64,000 nt of DNA from Chryseobacterium defluvii (lineage in GTDB: Bacteria > Bacteroidota > Bacteroidia > Flavobacteriales > Weeksellaceae). Each line of letters starts with the position of its first letter. Position 1 is the stretch's first letter. Under the pieces are notes generated by a model that was not told the DNA's origin, ran no database searches, and saw nothing but the letters and a program-made list of their open reading frames with translations. Below, in pieces: positions 8,993 through 18,990 of this stretch. A program made the position numbers and the translations under genes. The stretch lies in assembly GCF_014204415.1 (NCBI RefSeq), contig NZ_JACHLE010000003.1, positions 297,834-361,833 on the forward strand, given 5' to 3'.

Positions 8993-11902
8993 CTATGCGA
9001 TCTGGCGTTTGGCAAGTTGTGAGAATAAGCCTTCTTTTTCCATAAGCTCATCATAGGTACCGGTTTCCACAATGGTCCCTTTATCCATCACATAGATGCG
9101 GTCGGCATTTTTAATGGTGCTTAACCGGTGGGCGATAATAATACGGGTAGCCTGAAGCTTATCCAAACTTTCGGAAACAATATTCTGCGTCCTGTTGTCC
9201 AATGCGCTGGTAGCCTCATCCATAAAGAGGAGTCTTGGTTTGTGCACTATGGCTCTTGCGATCATAAGACGCTGTCTCTGTCCACCCGAAAAAGTTCCTG
9301 CTCCTTCACTTACCACGGTATGCATTTCCATAGGCATCTGCTTGATATCTTCTTCCATACCCGCCATACGGGCAGCTTCCCAGGCTTCATCCAGGGTAAG
9401 CTCTGAATTCCCTACAATATTCTGATAGATACTTCCGGACATCAGTGCTCCATTCTGTAGAACCACCCCAATCTGTCTCCTTACCAGCTCTTTATTCATA
9501 GAGTCATACGAGTCCCCATCATAATATATTGATCCGGCTTCCGCCTGTTCAAACCCTAAAAGAAGTCTCATAATGGTAGATTTTCCTGAACCTGAGGCTC
9601 CTACAAAGGCAACCATCTCTCCCGGCTTGATTTTAAAGGTAACATTATTCAGCACTAAAGGCAGGTCTTCATTGTATCTGAAGGAAACCGAATTCATTTC
9701 AATATCTCCTGCCAGCTCACCCGGGTCTACACTTTGTTCTGCAGATTCCGTTTCTTCTTCCAGGATGGGTTTTACTCTTTCATAAAGAGAAATTACATTA
9801 AGAGAGGTGATCAGAGCCATGCTTAATCTTAAGCTGTCACTTAAAAACCGGTTAAATGCCGTAATGAATGCCATAAATGCTCCCACTGTCAGCATGCTGG
9901 TTGCCGCATCTGAATGAAGTACCGTATAATATAGGAAAGAAAAGAAGAAGATGCTTGTAAGCAAAGGATAAGAAGCATTAAATGTTTCTACAAAGTTCTG
10001 ATAGCTTCCTGAACTAAAGCCCAGTTTTTTCAGCTTTGAAAATTTATCCGCCCAAAGGGTAAAAACTCTTCTTTCTCCGCCTGTTACTCTTATTTTGGTA
10101 ATGCCTGACAGGAATTCGAAAAGAAAGCCCTGTATTTCACCCTGATATTCAGATACTTTTCTATCATGCTTTAATTTAAGCCATCCCATGCTGATCATAA
10201 AAACAGCCGCAATCACCCCTAGAGCTACTCCTACCCAAGCCAGTTTGGAGTCATAATAAAAAAGAAGTATTAAATTCACGAAAGAAAAAGCCCCGCTCAA
10301 TACGGCTGTCATTAGAGTACTTGAAACTATCTGTCGTATCGCGTTGATACTCAACACCCTGTTGGTAAGGTCTCCTGCCGTAAATCTTTTATAGAATGTT
10401 ACCGGAAGTCTGAGCATATGATCCATTACTCCCGCCTGTAAATTAATGCTGGATTTTGTTTCAACCCTTAACTGCAATACACCCTGAGCCAGCTGCAATC
10501 CTGCAGTAACCAGTCCTATCATGATCAGAATCATGAAAACCTCCACGTGTAAGGATCTGTCTGCTGTCGGGATAACGTCATCATACATTTTCCCGGATAA
10601 TATAGGAACAAGCAGACCGATCAAGCTACCTGCCAATGCTGCCAGTGCCAATACTTTTGCATCTTTTTTAACTCCTTTCAGGGCAAAACCCGCCACTTTT
10701 TTTATGGAGCTCATTTTACCGTCAAATCCTGAAAAAAACATATACCCTATCGGCTCCAGAGTATCGGCAACTTCATTATTGACATCTGTCTCCTCCCCTG
10801 TTGAGAGGTCTTTTAAAATATAGCTGTCTGAATTTTTTTGAAGCAGGGCAACAGGGGTTTTGTCTTTTTTGGTAAATGCTAACAGAGGACCGTTTTCTTC
10901 TTTCCACCATACCCCTCTCAGGATGATCTTGCGGATCCTGATATTGGAACTTTTGGCTATGGCATACAGCTGATTGGTCATACTGTTCTGATAAGACTCC
11001 ATATGCTTAGGGATCTCCAGCTTAAATCCGATCTGGTCCCCTATTAACTGACATGTCGAAAAAAGAATATTCCGCCCGTTTGATCTTTGAACCGGAACAG
11101 TATGGGAACTTCCTTCATTCCCGGCTACGATAGATTTTATCTTATCCAGGGTATTCTTCAGCCCTTCTTCTTCATTTACCAGCTTCTCCTGAAAATAATT
11201 GCTCTCATCTGATTTTTGGGTTTCTATGATCGTATTAAGCTGTGAATAGAAATAGCCTTCCAACTTATGCAAAGAGTGCAAAAAATAGATCTCATCCTGT
11301 AATGCTTCTCTGGTACTTAATACTTTAACTTCCGTATCACCAGTTACTGATTTTATCCATAATTTATTGGATACCGGAACATGAAAACCGGGATATTCTT
11401 CAAAACTGACAGGTGTATTTTCAGAAAACACATTGATTTCCCCTTTAAGAAGCTGGATCCAGTTGATCCCGTTTGAGGGGAAAGCAACAGTATTTTTTTC
11501 TAAAGTTATCACTTCAAAATCATCCAGCGCCTTATAAACTCTCGGACTGTTGCCTGTATTGATGACTGAAGTGGTCTTTAATATCCATTTATTGACCATA
11601 TTCTTTAAAAAGAACTGGTCTATTTCAAAAACTTCGCTTTTATCAATGGCCAATAGTACAGCCTGGTTTGAAAAAGCAATGAGTCTTGTATTGTCTGTGT
11701 GCTCCTTAGTTAATAAGCTAAATAATATTTCTCCTTTTTGAACGGTATAGAAATGCTTCAGAGGGTTTAAATATTCTCCGTTTTCATCCACTTTCGTATA
11801 GAAAACATTGACTTCCCCCGAAAGCACCATCCAAAATTTATCTGTATCATTCAGAGTAAAAGGGTTTTCGACTCCGATATATATTTTTTCTTTTGCAGAC
11901 AT
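8993..11902 (-). CDS. NHLP-type bacteriocin export ABC transporter, permease/ATPase subunit
   Basis: This 969-aa fusion has three parts. Residues 1-110 look like a degenerate cyclic-nucleotide-binding domain, as in the NHLM ABC2 family. A spacer and six membrane helices (about 400-690) follow. The ATPase domain has Walker A GASGSGKST, signature FSGGQRQRLMIARAI, Walker B LLFMDEATSALD and H-loop IAHRLST. No C39 peptidase domain is present. It follows the C39-containing transporter by 11 bp; the two probably form a heterodimer that cleaves leaders and exports the NHLP peptides. Confidence 0.92.
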   Translation of the reverse strand: MSAKEKIYIGVENPFTLNDTDKFWMVLSGEVNVFYTKVDENGEYLNPLKHFYTVQKGEILFSLLTKEHTDNTRLIAFSNQAVLLAIDKSEVFEIDQFFLKNMVNKWILKTTSVINTGNSPRVYKALDDFEVITLEKNTVAFPSNGINWIQLLKGEINVFSENTPVSFEEYPGFHVPVSNKLWIKSVTGDTEVKVLSTREALQDEIYFLHSLHKLEGYFYSQLNTIIETQKSDESNYFQEKLVNEEEGLKNTLDKIKSIVAGNEGSSHTVPVQRSNGRNILFSTCQLIGDQIGFKLEIPKHMESYQNSMTNQLYAIAKSSNIRIRKIILRGVWWKEENGPLLAFTKKDKTPVALLQKNSDSYILKDLSTGEETDVNNEVADTLEPIGYMFFSGFDGKMSSIKKVAGFALKGVKKDAKVLALAALAGSLIGLLVPILSGKMYDDVIPTADRSLHVEVFMILIMIGLVTAGLQLAQGVLQLRVETKSSINLQAGVMDHMLRLPVTFYKRFTAGDLTNRVLSINAIRQIVSSTLMTAVLSGAFSFVNLILLFYYDSKLAWVGVALGVIAAVFMISMGWLKLKHDRKVSEYQGEIQGFLFEFLSGITKIRVTGGERRVFTLWADKFSKLKKLGFSSGSYQNFVETFNASYPLLTSIFFFSFLYYTVLHSDAATSMLTVGAFMAFITAFNRFLSDSLRLSMALITSLNVISLYERVKPILEEETESAEQSVDPGELAGDIEMNSVSFRYNEDLPLVLNNVTFKIKPGEMVAFVGASGSGKSTIMRLLLGFEQAEAGSIYYDGDSYDSMNKELVRRQIGVVLQNGALMSGSIYQNIVGNSELTLDEAWEAARMAGMEEDIKQMPMEMHTVVSEGAGTFSGGQRQRLMIARAIVHKPRLLFMDEATSALDNRTQNIVSESLDKLQATRIIIAHRLSTIKNADRIYVMDKGTIVETGTYDELMEKEGLFSQLAKRQIA

Positions 11903-11913
11903 AGGATTAAAAT

Positions 11914-14124
11914 TTACTTTGTTTCTATTAATTGGGCATACACTCCGTTTTGTTTCATTAATTCCTGATGAGTTCCCCGTTCTACGATCTTGCCATACTC
12001 CATTACAATGATCTCATCGCAATCGATGATGGTACTCAGTCTGTGCGCTACAATCAGGCAGGTGCAGCCTCTTTTCTTGATATTATCCATGACCAGCTTT
12101 TCTGCGGTAGGATCCAGTGCACTTGTTGCCTCGTCCATAATCAGTACGGAGGGATTGGTGGCCAGAGCCCTTGCTATTTCCATACGCTGTCTTTGCCCAC
12201 CACTAAAGTTTGCCCCTCCTTCCAATACAGAACTGTCATAGGCATTATTTCGGGCTGCTATGGTATCATGAATTTCTGCATCCCTGGCAGACTGGATAAT
12301 ATGTTTATCTGAAATAGTGGAATCCCAGAAAGAAATGTTTTCTTTAATGGTCCCGTTGAATATCAATACTTCCTGATCAATCACTGCTAAAGATTGTGTA
12401 ATGATATGTCTCGGAATATCATCTTTAGGTTTCCCGTCAAACAGGATTTCTCCGCTCCATGGGGCATAGAGTCCTGATGCTATTTTGGCAACAGTGGATT
12501 TTCCGCTGCCGGATCCTCCTACCAATGCTACCCTGCTTCCCGGTTTAAGCTTCAGATTAAAGTTTTCTACCAAAGCAGGCATAGTTGTATTGTAACCAAA
12601 GGTTACGTTTTTCATTTCAAAATACCCGATCAGTTTGTTGGCCATCTCTTCTTTCTGACTGTCTGATTTTGTATTTTCCTCTTTTTCCTGGAACTGCCCG
12701 TCAACTTCATAGTTCATTACGTCATCTATTTTTCCCATATCACTTTCTGTTTCGTGCAGCATGGAGCCTACGGAAATGAGCTGATTAACCGGAGAGATAA
12801 AGTTCCCCATCAAATAGCTAAAAGCGACCAGGGCTCCGAGGGTCATTTCACCGTCCATGATCCGTAAGGCTCCTATTCCCAGAATGAAGGTGGTGGTCAG
12901 GGAAGTAATCAGCGGTGGTATGGCATTGAGCCTGATGGTCAACCATCCCAGTTCCTGCTGGGCATTCGTTACTTTTGCCAGATAGCCGATCCAGTTTGTA
13001 AAAAAATCATTTTCCCTTCCGGAGGCCTTTAATGTTTCAATCATGCTGATCCCCGATGTTGTGGTTCCCAATAGCTTTCCTGTTTCGTTGCTTAAACGGC
13101 GGTTTCCGTCTTTCCTGGCTCTGGATACATATTGAAGCACAGCAACATTCACGAGTGCCATCCCTATCCCGATCAGGGTGAGAACAATATCATATGAAAA
13201 CATTAAGAATGCATAAAATATAACTACAATGATATTGAGTGCTGCATTGGCGAGATCACCGCTCAGCAGCTTAGCCACTTTGTCGTTAAGTGAAACCCTG
13301 TTACCGATCTCCCCGCTATACCGCTGGGTGAAAAAGGCTATCGGCAGGTGGAAAACATGCCACAGAAATTTGCTGGAAGTCGTTAAGGCCAGTTTTGTCT
13401 CTAATTTGAGAAGATAATACTGTTGAAGATAAACCAGAACTGAATTTATAATTAAAACCGCTCCCATGATCAGCAATAAAGGCATTACAAATCCGGAATA
13501 GCTGTTGATCAGATATTTATCTATGAATATTTTAATAAAGGACGGAATAACCAAACCCGGAATCACTAAAAAGAGGCTCGCGAGAATGATATAAATGATA
13601 CTTAGTTTTGAGTTTGAGATCCTGGAAGCTAAAGATGCGGCCAGCCCTCTTTTTTCGTTTCCTTTTTCAAAATTCTCTCCCGGATTGAAGGTAAGGACTA
13701 CCCCGGTATATGCATCATCGAATTCCTGGTGGGTAACCTGGTACCTCCCCTGTGCAGGATCGCTCAGGTATACTTTATTTTTTGTAAAGCCTTCTAAAAC
13801 CAGAAAGTGGTTAAAATTCCAGAATATGATGGCCGGGGTCTGCATCTGCATCAGCTTTTCAATGGATTTTGCGTATCCTTTGGCTTCCAGCCCGAATTCT
13901 TTGGCCGCTTTAATGATATTGGTAGCTTTGAGCCCGTCTCTGGAAACTCCACAGGCAATTCTCAATTTTTCCAATGGAACGAATTTTCCGAAATGCCCCA
14001 GAATAATACTTAATGCAGCGGCACCACATTCTACGCTCTCCATCTGCAGTACTGTAGGAACCTTTACCGGCCTTGCCTGCTTTTCAATAACAAATGTTGC
14101 ATTGCTTCCCATTTCAAAAATCAA
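11914..14124 (-). CDS. NHLP-type ABC transporter with C39 leader peptidase domain
   Basis: This 736-aa protein has an N-terminal C39 cysteine peptidase: QMESVECGAAALSIIL (catalytic Cys near residue 32), NFNHFLVLEG (His) and LSDPAQG (Asp). Six membrane helices follow at about 165-440. The ATPase has Walker A GGSGSGKST, signature FSGGQRQRMEIARAL, Walker B VLIMDEATSALD and H-loop VAHRLST. C39 domains cut after double-glycine leaders, and all nine NHLP precursors here end their leaders in GG. The gene starts 7 bp after the HlyD gene. An alternative start four codons in (MGSNATF) is possible. Confidence 0.95.
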   Translation of the reverse strand: MIFEMGSNATFVIEKQARPVKVPTVLQMESVECGAAALSIILGHFGKFVPLEKLRIACGVSRDGLKATNIIKAAKEFGLEAKGYAKSIEKLMQMQTPAIIFWNFNHFLVLEGFTKNKVYLSDPAQGRYQVTHQEFDDAYTGVVLTFNPGENFEKGNEKRGLAASLASRISNSKLSIIYIILASLFLVIPGLVIPSFIKIFIDKYLINSYSGFVMPLLLIMGAVLIINSVLVYLQQYYLLKLETKLALTTSSKFLWHVFHLPIAFFTQRYSGEIGNRVSLNDKVAKLLSGDLANAALNIIVVIFYAFLMFSYDIVLTLIGIGMALVNVAVLQYVSRARKDGNRRLSNETGKLLGTTTSGISMIETLKASGRENDFFTNWIGYLAKVTNAQQELGWLTIRLNAIPPLITSLTTTFILGIGALRIMDGEMTLGALVAFSYLMGNFISPVNQLISVGSMLHETESDMGKIDDVMNYEVDGQFQEKEENTKSDSQKEEMANKLIGYFEMKNVTFGYNTTMPALVENFNLKLKPGSRVALVGGSGSGKSTVAKIASGLYAPWSGEILFDGKPKDDIPRHIITQSLAVIDQEVLIFNGTIKENISFWDSTISDKHIIQSARDAEIHDTIAARNNAYDSSVLEGGANFSGGQRQRMEIARALATNPSVLIMDEATSALDPTAEKLVMDNIKKRGCTCLIVAHRLSTIIDCDEIIVMEYGKIVERGTHQELMKQNGVYAQLIETK

Positions 14125-14131
14125 TTAGTGA

Positions 14132-15394
14132 TTAGTATAGATCAAAGAATTTCTTAAATGCAGGAACTACGATGGTAGCCGGAGGTTCCTGATTGATGGT
14201 AATTTTACCGGAGCATGAGGTTCCTTCTTTTATGGCAATATTTGGTCCTTTGGCAGAGGTCCATTTGAAACCGCTGTAAGACTGATTGTCTTTTTCAAAT
14301 TCAACATGCACTTCAAATAGAGGCCCTGAAGCTAATAATCCTTTAGCCAGCTGGTCATTTTTAACGGAGGTCATCATCCCCTGCTGGGTAATCGGGAAAT
14401 CTGAGATATAGGTTACTTTTCCTTTTATAAACCCATATTCCTGTGGCTGAACTGTAGATGGAACCACGAAGGCTTCCATTCCTTTTTTGATCTTTTTCCC
14501 GTCCTGGGAAGGGATATATAGAACCCCTTTTAGTTTAGCATGTTGTATGCTATATTTATTTTTTAGTTTAAATAACGGGGTTCCCGGGCCTACAACTACT
14601 CCCGCATCTGTTAAAACCTCAACGACTTCTCCGTCATAAGGGCTTCTTATATTGGTCTGGGTATCGTGTCTTTCCGTTAAAAACTGGAGATTTCGTTCTG
14701 CTTCGGCAATACGCTGGTTTTGTAATGTTATTTTCTGCTGCAGATCGAATCCTAAGTTATGCTGCTGGCTGGACGTTTCCGCCATTTGGGCTTTCAGCCT
14801 TTCTATAGTATTTTTGGAGGCTTCTATCTGCTGCCTTGTACCGGCAACCTGAGATTTGATGATAAGCCCTTTATTAAGGAGATTGTTTTCAGACTCCAGC
14901 TGACTGCCAAGAAATGCCAGTTTTTTTCTTTCGGCTTCAATTTCTCCCTGAATGCTTACTCTGTTCTGGCTGATCATTTCTCCCTGCAGGTGATTACCCT
15001 GGCTGCCGTAAGACATCAGTTTCCCCATTTCGAATCTTCTGTCTGAGAGGACTGCTTTGGCATCTTCTATCTGCTGGAAAAGCTCCGGCTGCTGAACGGT
15101 TGCAATAATGTCTCCTTTTTTTACTTTGTTGCCTATGGAAACCTGCAGCTTGACCAGCTGGCCCTGTGAAGTGGCTACCACTTCATGGACTTCTCCTCCC
15201 AAGACAACTCCTACTGCATTGAGTTTTGTTTTCACTTTACCGAAAATGGCCCATCCTATGCCCGTACCCAAGGCTATTACAACAGTAAAAAGGGCAATCC
15301 ATGCTTTTGGCCCTGTAACTTTTATTAACTGGTCTAATTTTTCCGGTGTCGAAAGTTTTTCTAATGCTGACTTTCTGAAAAAACCTGCTGACAT
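14132..15394 (-). CDS. HlyD-family secretion protein of NHLP export system
   Basis: This 420-aa periplasmic adaptor has one N-terminal membrane helix (about residues 30-52). A biotinyl/lipoyl-like half (EVHEVVATSQGQLVKLQVSIG, given in part), a long coiled coil (about 100-220) and a second lipoyl half (TNIRSPYDGEVVEVL) follow. It matches the NHLM secretion-protein type. It would link the inner-membrane ABC transporters to the TolC-like channel encoded 12 bp upstream. Confidence 0.92.
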   Translation of the reverse strand: MSAGFFRKSALEKLSTPEKLDQLIKVTGPKAWIALFTVVIALGTGIGWAIFGKVKTKLNAVGVVLGGEVHEVVATSQGQLVKLQVSIGNKVKKGDIIATVQQPELFQQIEDAKAVLSDRRFEMGKLMSYGSQGNHLQGEMISQNRVSIQGEIEAERKKLAFLGSQLESENNLLNKGLIIKSQVAGTRQQIEASKNTIERLKAQMAETSSQQHNLGFDLQQKITLQNQRIAEAERNLQFLTERHDTQTNIRSPYDGEVVEVLTDAGVVVGPGTPLFKLKNKYSIQHAKLKGVLYIPSQDGKKIKKGMEAFVVPSTVQPQEYGFIKGKVTYISDFPITQQGMMTSVKNDQLAKGLLASGPLFEVHVEFEKDNQSYSGFKWTSAKGPNIAIKEGTSCSGKITINQEPPATIVVPAFKKFFDLY

Positions 15395-15406
15395 AATTTT
15401 TAGTTT

Positions 15407-16981
15407 TTAATAATTATCTGTATTAGGAATGGTATAAAATGCTTTTTGATCTACAGTAAACCCATTATTATCCTGAGAGATCAGAGTTCCTGTTTCGTGT
15501 CTGAAACCTATAATGGCATTGGCAAACTGCTGATAGGCCTGTAAATATTCCAATTCTGAGGAGGTAAGCCTTTCCTGAAACAATATGAGATTCAAAATGG
15601 TGGTCAATCCGGTCTGGAATTTTATCTGCTCATTACTGAATGCTTCCTGGTAATAGTTTAATGCTTCTTTGGCCTTTTCCAGAATAATCACCCGGTTATT
15701 CAGGTTATTGATCGCATTGCTTATGTTGAGGTCTATATTTCTCTGAAGGTTATCATTTGAAACTTTCTGGTCTCTCAAAGCAATCTCACTTTTTGTATAA
15801 TTCCCCCTTGCCCAATTGTTATTGACCGGAAATGAAAAGGTTAACCTTGCTCCGGCCCCTATATTTCGTCCTTCGTTATTGGTAAATGCCGTGAAGGCTT
15901 TATCTATTCCGTTTCCGGCACTTGCACTTCCATAGTACACGAAGCCCGTAAGATCAAGCTGCGGTTTTTTATTGTTCTCCGCCAGTTTGTACTGCATTTC
16001 CAGAGCTTCAGATATTTTTTCAACGGCTTTCACATCTCCTCTTTTTTCTTTAGCTACTTCTATGAAGGCATTTTTATCTAACCCATCTCTGTATGCTGAT
16101 TCGGCAATCGTAGGAAACTCATTGAGAGGAATGTCCAGCTGCTGGCTTTCCTCGTTGTTTAATCCGATCGCTCTTCCCAGGTTGATCCTTGCTTCATACA
16201 GGTTTTGCTCGGCCATTGTGGTCAGCTTCTCCTGATTAGCCAGATCGGCATTTACCTGAGCCAGATCTCCTGCCGGTTTTTTATCTGCCTTTACGAGTTC
16301 TTTTGTAATGTCCAAAACATTTCTTACCCTACCTTCATTCTGCCTGTAAATTTCCAGGCTTTTAAAAGCCGTATAATAATTCCAGTATGCCAATCCTACC
16401 TGTAAGATCTCGTAGGAGTTGGTAAATTCATTATTGTTTTTGGAATTCTCTATATAAAGGCTTGAGATCCTTTCCGAAGTGGTTGTAATACTTCTTCCTC
16501 TTCCTTTCAGCAAGGGCTGGGTGAGGGAAAGATTAACGGATGTCGTATGATTTCCCCAGAAAGGCCCTACAGGCTGGTTAAAAGCGTCAAAAGGAAAGTT
16601 ATTATCATTAAAACCATAATTAAAGCTTATATCTGTTGTCTGTCCTGAACGGAGCTTTTTACGCAACCCCGCCGAAAGACCGACTGTATTTGACTTAAGC
16701 ACCTTATCTATAAACTGATTTCTGGGATCTGCATTAAAGAGGGTGTACCTGTCTTTTTTAGCTGATATCTCCGAAAACAGATTGATATCAAATGTGCCTT
16801 TCTGGACTTGTAAATCTGCTTCTGCGTCCTGTATGGTATAAGAACTTCTTTTTATTGTCGGATTTTTATCAAATGCCTTATTGGTAATTTCAATTAGATC
16901 ACATTTGATTTTTGACTGACCATACAAGTTGCTAATATATACAACCAATACGCATGTAAAGATGTATTTACAAATCCTCAT
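15407..16981 (-). CDS. TolC family outer membrane channel
   Basis: This 524-aa protein has a Sec signal peptide (MRICKYIFTCVLVVYISNLYGQ). The body is the repeated coiled-coil architecture of outer membrane efflux proteins, with a TQPLLKGRG motif near residue 150 and a second copy of the helical pattern after residue 300. It forms the outer part of the peptide export channel. It lies in the operon between the cNMP-binding protein and HlyD genes. Confidence 0.93.
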   Translation of the reverse strand: MRICKYIFTCVLVVYISNLYGQSKIKCDLIEITNKAFDKNPTIKRSSYTIQDAEADLQVQKGTFDINLFSEISAKKDRYTLFNADPRNQFIDKVLKSNTVGLSAGLRKKLRSGQTTDISFNYGFNDNNFPFDAFNQPVGPFWGNHTTSVNLSLTQPLLKGRGRSITTTSERISSLYIENSKNNNEFTNSYEILQVGLAYWNYYTAFKSLEIYRQNEGRVRNVLDITKELVKADKKPAGDLAQVNADLANQEKLTTMAEQNLYEARINLGRAIGLNNEESQQLDIPLNEFPTIAESAYRDGLDKNAFIEVAKEKRGDVKAVEKISEALEMQYKLAENNKKPQLDLTGFVYYGSASAGNGIDKAFTAFTNNEGRNIGAGARLTFSFPVNNNWARGNYTKSEIALRDQKVSNDNLQRNIDLNISNAINNLNNRVIILEKAKEALNYYQEAFSNEQIKFQTGLTTILNLILFQERLTSSELEYLQAYQQFANAIIGFRHETGTLISQDNNGFTVDQKAFYTIPNTDNY

Positions 16982-17007
16982 TTTAAAATATTTTTATTAA
17001 TGCTTAG

Positions 17008-17529
17008 TTATACTTCGGAAAACCTGTGTAATATCTGGCCGAAACGCGATCCTGCCTGAGCAACGCCATCCAGAATATTAGTATCTATAAGGTCTTCTTC
17101 TTCAGGGTTGCCATACCCCAGCTGGTCTGTTGTTTTTCTCAGCCTGTTGGAAAGGAATAATGCCATTGCATAATAGAAGCTTGACCTGAATTCCATATTG
17201 GTTGAAAGCCTGTAATTGATCATCTCCCGGGATATCTTATAAACAACTGATGGTTTTGCCGCGATAACGGATACGGAAGGCGGCCTGGACTCTATAAAGG
17301 ACATTTCCCCTACTATTTCACCGGACTCCAGCTTAGCAAGTGTTTCATTGGTTTTGCCATCTGTGCATACGGCTAACTGACCGGATAATACAATGTATAA
17401 GCTGTCAATATATTCTCCTTTATTGATCAATCTGTATCCTGCTTCCAATTCCATCTTGCTTCCGTTATGGATCATCCATTCCACATCTCTGTCATTTAAT
17501 TGGCCTAAGAAAAAAAGTACTCGTTTCAT
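17008..17529 (-). CDS. Cyclic nucleotide-binding domain protein without HTH
   Basis: This 173-aa protein consists of a cNMP-binding fold (DSLYIVLSGQLAVC near residue 44; phosphate-binding-cassette-like GEIVGEMSFIESRPPSVSV near 88) and a short helical tail. There is no DNA-binding domain, so it is not a Crp-type regulator. Such proteins occur in other NHLP export operons. A class III nucleotidyl cyclase lies at 32159-34168, which could supply its ligand; that link is inferred. Whether the pocket binds a nucleotide is untested. Confidence 0.85.
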   Translation of the reverse strand: MKRVLFFLGQLNDRDVEWMIHNGSKMELEAGYRLINKGEYIDSLYIVLSGQLAVCTDGKTNETLAKLESGEIVGEMSFIESRPPSVSVIAAKPSVVYKISREMINYRLSTNMEFRSSFYYAMALFLSNRLRKTTDQLGYGNPEEEDLIDTNILDGVAQAGSRFGQILHRFSEV

Positions 17530-17587
17530 AATATATTTTTTAATAAGGTTATGCTAATTTATTTTGTTTTATATCGATAATTAAGAC

Positions 17588-17611
17588 AAAAAAGCCGTTA
17601 TTACTGACGAC
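17588..17611 (-). terminator. Weak terminator or attenuator after the NHLP precursor
   Basis: On the minus strand the stop codon of the precursor gene is followed at once by a 5-bp stem (GTCGT / ACGGC, one G-T pair) and six T. It could let most transcripts end after the precursor while some read through to the export genes. The stem is short, so this is tentative. Confidence 0.4.
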
Positions 17612-17950
17612 TTATTTATTAATGGTTTGCAGGGAGTCATACAGTCCGTTATAGTCTGTTATCATAGGATCTTCCATCATTCCTCCCGTCACCTTGTCTA
17701 ATTTTTTTTCATCCAGCTCCGCATCACACTGCTGTGGCTTTACCGGAATATTGATGTATAAAAATTCCGGATCCGACTGGTCTGTCACCCTGATCTTTTT
17801 ACCAACCGGCAATTTTCTTCCAAAAAACTTTTCTAATGTTTCTTCCGGCCTTATCAGCAGGGATTCTTTAAATTCATCATTTTCCCAAGCTTTGGAAATT
17901 ATCTTAAAGAATACTTCCTGTCCTTTTTTTTGTTCTTCTGTTAATTCCAT
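17612..17950 (-). CDS. NHLP-leader RiPP precursor 0 (export-operon copy)
   Basis: This 112-aa protein has the nitrile-hydratase-like leader: an N-terminal helix (MELTEEQKKGQ), an AWENDEFKESLL segment, KFFGRKLPVGKKIRVTDQSD and a YINIP strand. It ends in ELDEKKLDKVTGG. Cleavage after GG would release a 22-residue core (MMEDPMITDYNGLYDSLQTINK in two parts: MMEDPMITDY and NGLYDSLQTINK) with Thr and Ser but no Cys. It sits between the AraC-type regulator and the export genes, unlike the tandem array at 29-31.7 kb. Confidence 0.88.
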   Translation of the reverse strand: MELTEEQKKGQEVFFKIISKAWENDEFKESLLIRPEETLEKFFGRKLPVGKKIRVTDQSDPEFLYINIPVKPQQCDAELDEKKLDKVTGGMMEDPMITDYNGLYDSLQTINK

Positions 17951-17972
17951 GCTCTTTTAATTTATTGTTGTT

Positions 17973-18626
17973 TTATCGAAATGAACTCAACAGCTCTTTG
18001 GGTGATACATTATACTGGTCTATAAAAAGCCTGGAAAAATAATGTACATCATTATAACCCACTGAATAAGCAATCTGAGAGATCGAACTCTGCAGATAAT
18101 TGTCTATCATCTGTTTTGCTTTGTGAAGACGGAGAACCCTTACATATTTGTTCGGTGTCAAATAAACCAGATTGACTATTTTTCTATGCAGCTGTCTCTC
18201 GCTTACTGCCATTTTATAGGACAATTCATACAGATTCAGGTCATTCTGGGTGATGGATCCATAGATCTCTTTTTCCAGGTTAATGAGCCAGTCCTGGTCC
18301 TGTTTGGTAATTTTCTGAGGATTTATCTGCTCCGAGCACATTTCCCGGACATTTTCATTGGATTCATAAATGTCAAAAATTTCCGGGCGGCCCTGGAAGG
18401 TCAGATTCAAAGACTTCGACTTTGATTTTGACATGATCTCTTCTATGATGTCATTAATTTCCTTACTGCTGGAAAATATAATTTCATCTTTTTTATCTTT
18501 ATTGTATATGGTGCTGCTCTTACTCGCCGTAATGATATTTTCCAACGGATTTTTAATATTTTGGACGATCTGTTCCAATACATCCGGTGAAGACCAATCA
18601 ATTGTTATATTCTTTGAAGCATTCAT
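17973..18626 (-). CDS. AraC-family regulator with degenerate kinase-like N-terminus
   Basis: This 217-aa protein has a clear C-terminal AraC-type double HTH: LYELSYKMAVSERQLHRKI (first HTH) and ISQIAYSVGYNDVHYFSRLF (second), ending VSPKELL. The N-terminus has an IVQNIKNPLENIITAS segment that resembles the H-box region of a histidine kinase with the His replaced. This suggests it derives from a hybrid two-component protein. It is the first gene of the export operon, 22 bp before the precursor gene. Its promoter carries three 21-bp-spaced repeats. Confidence 0.88.
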   Translation of the reverse strand: MNASKNITIDWSSPDVLEQIVQNIKNPLENIITASKSSTIYNKDKKDEIIFSSSKEINDIIEEIMSKSKSKSLNLTFQGRPEIFDIYESNENVREMCSEQINPQKITKQDQDWLINLEKEIYGSITQNDLNLYELSYKMAVSERQLHRKIVNLVYLTPNKYVRVLRLHKAKQMIDNYLQSSISQIAYSVGYNDVHYFSRLFIDQYNVSPKELLSSFR

Positions 18627-18703
18627 AGGGCTGGATTAGTTTTTAGCGTTATACTTTTCTCACACATCTTCTTCATAGTTGTAAAAAATGGAGAAACCTG
18701 AAA

Positions 18704-18796
18704 TAAAAGTAGACAGCAATCTTATCAACCAAAAATCTATTAGACGGAACTCAAAGATTTTAAGACGAAACTCCTGTTTTTTTCGATTAATGAAAT
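18704..18796 (-). promoter_or_regulatory. Export-operon promoter with three 21-bp-spaced repeats
   Basis: On the plus strand a -7-like box TAAAAGTA lies at 18704-18711. Repeats start at 18741 (TAGACGGAACTC), 18762 (AAGACGAAACTC) and 18783 (TCGATTAATGAA), exactly 21 bp apart. The first repeat starts 30 bp from the end of the box. The same layout and an almost identical 19-bp block occur upstream of the class I precursor (19601-19619). The 21-bp spacing is typical of LytTR-type operators. The remaining bases between 18627 and 18990 hold only a terminator. Confidence 0.55.
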
Positions 18797-18835
18797 CCGG
18801 CCCTGGGATCAGTTAGCATGGAAGCCGGCTCCCTG

Positions 18836-18872
18836 AAAAAAATAGCCCATGCTATATGAATATAACATGGGC
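18836..18872 (-). terminator. Terminator downstream of the pseudo-receiver gene
   Basis: On the minus strand a stem GCCCATG...CATGGGC (18845-18872) is followed by TATTTTTTT. It would end the transcript of the class I precursor and 18991-19356 gene before the export-operon promoter. Confidence 0.8.
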
Positions 18873-18990
18873 AGATAAGCTGCAAAAAATTGCGTTACTT
18901 TGACAAGTGCTTAAAAAGTTGTTTTATTTTCAAAACAGAGGAATTTTTCGATTGAAAAAGAATTCCTTATAATGGGGATGAAATGCTATT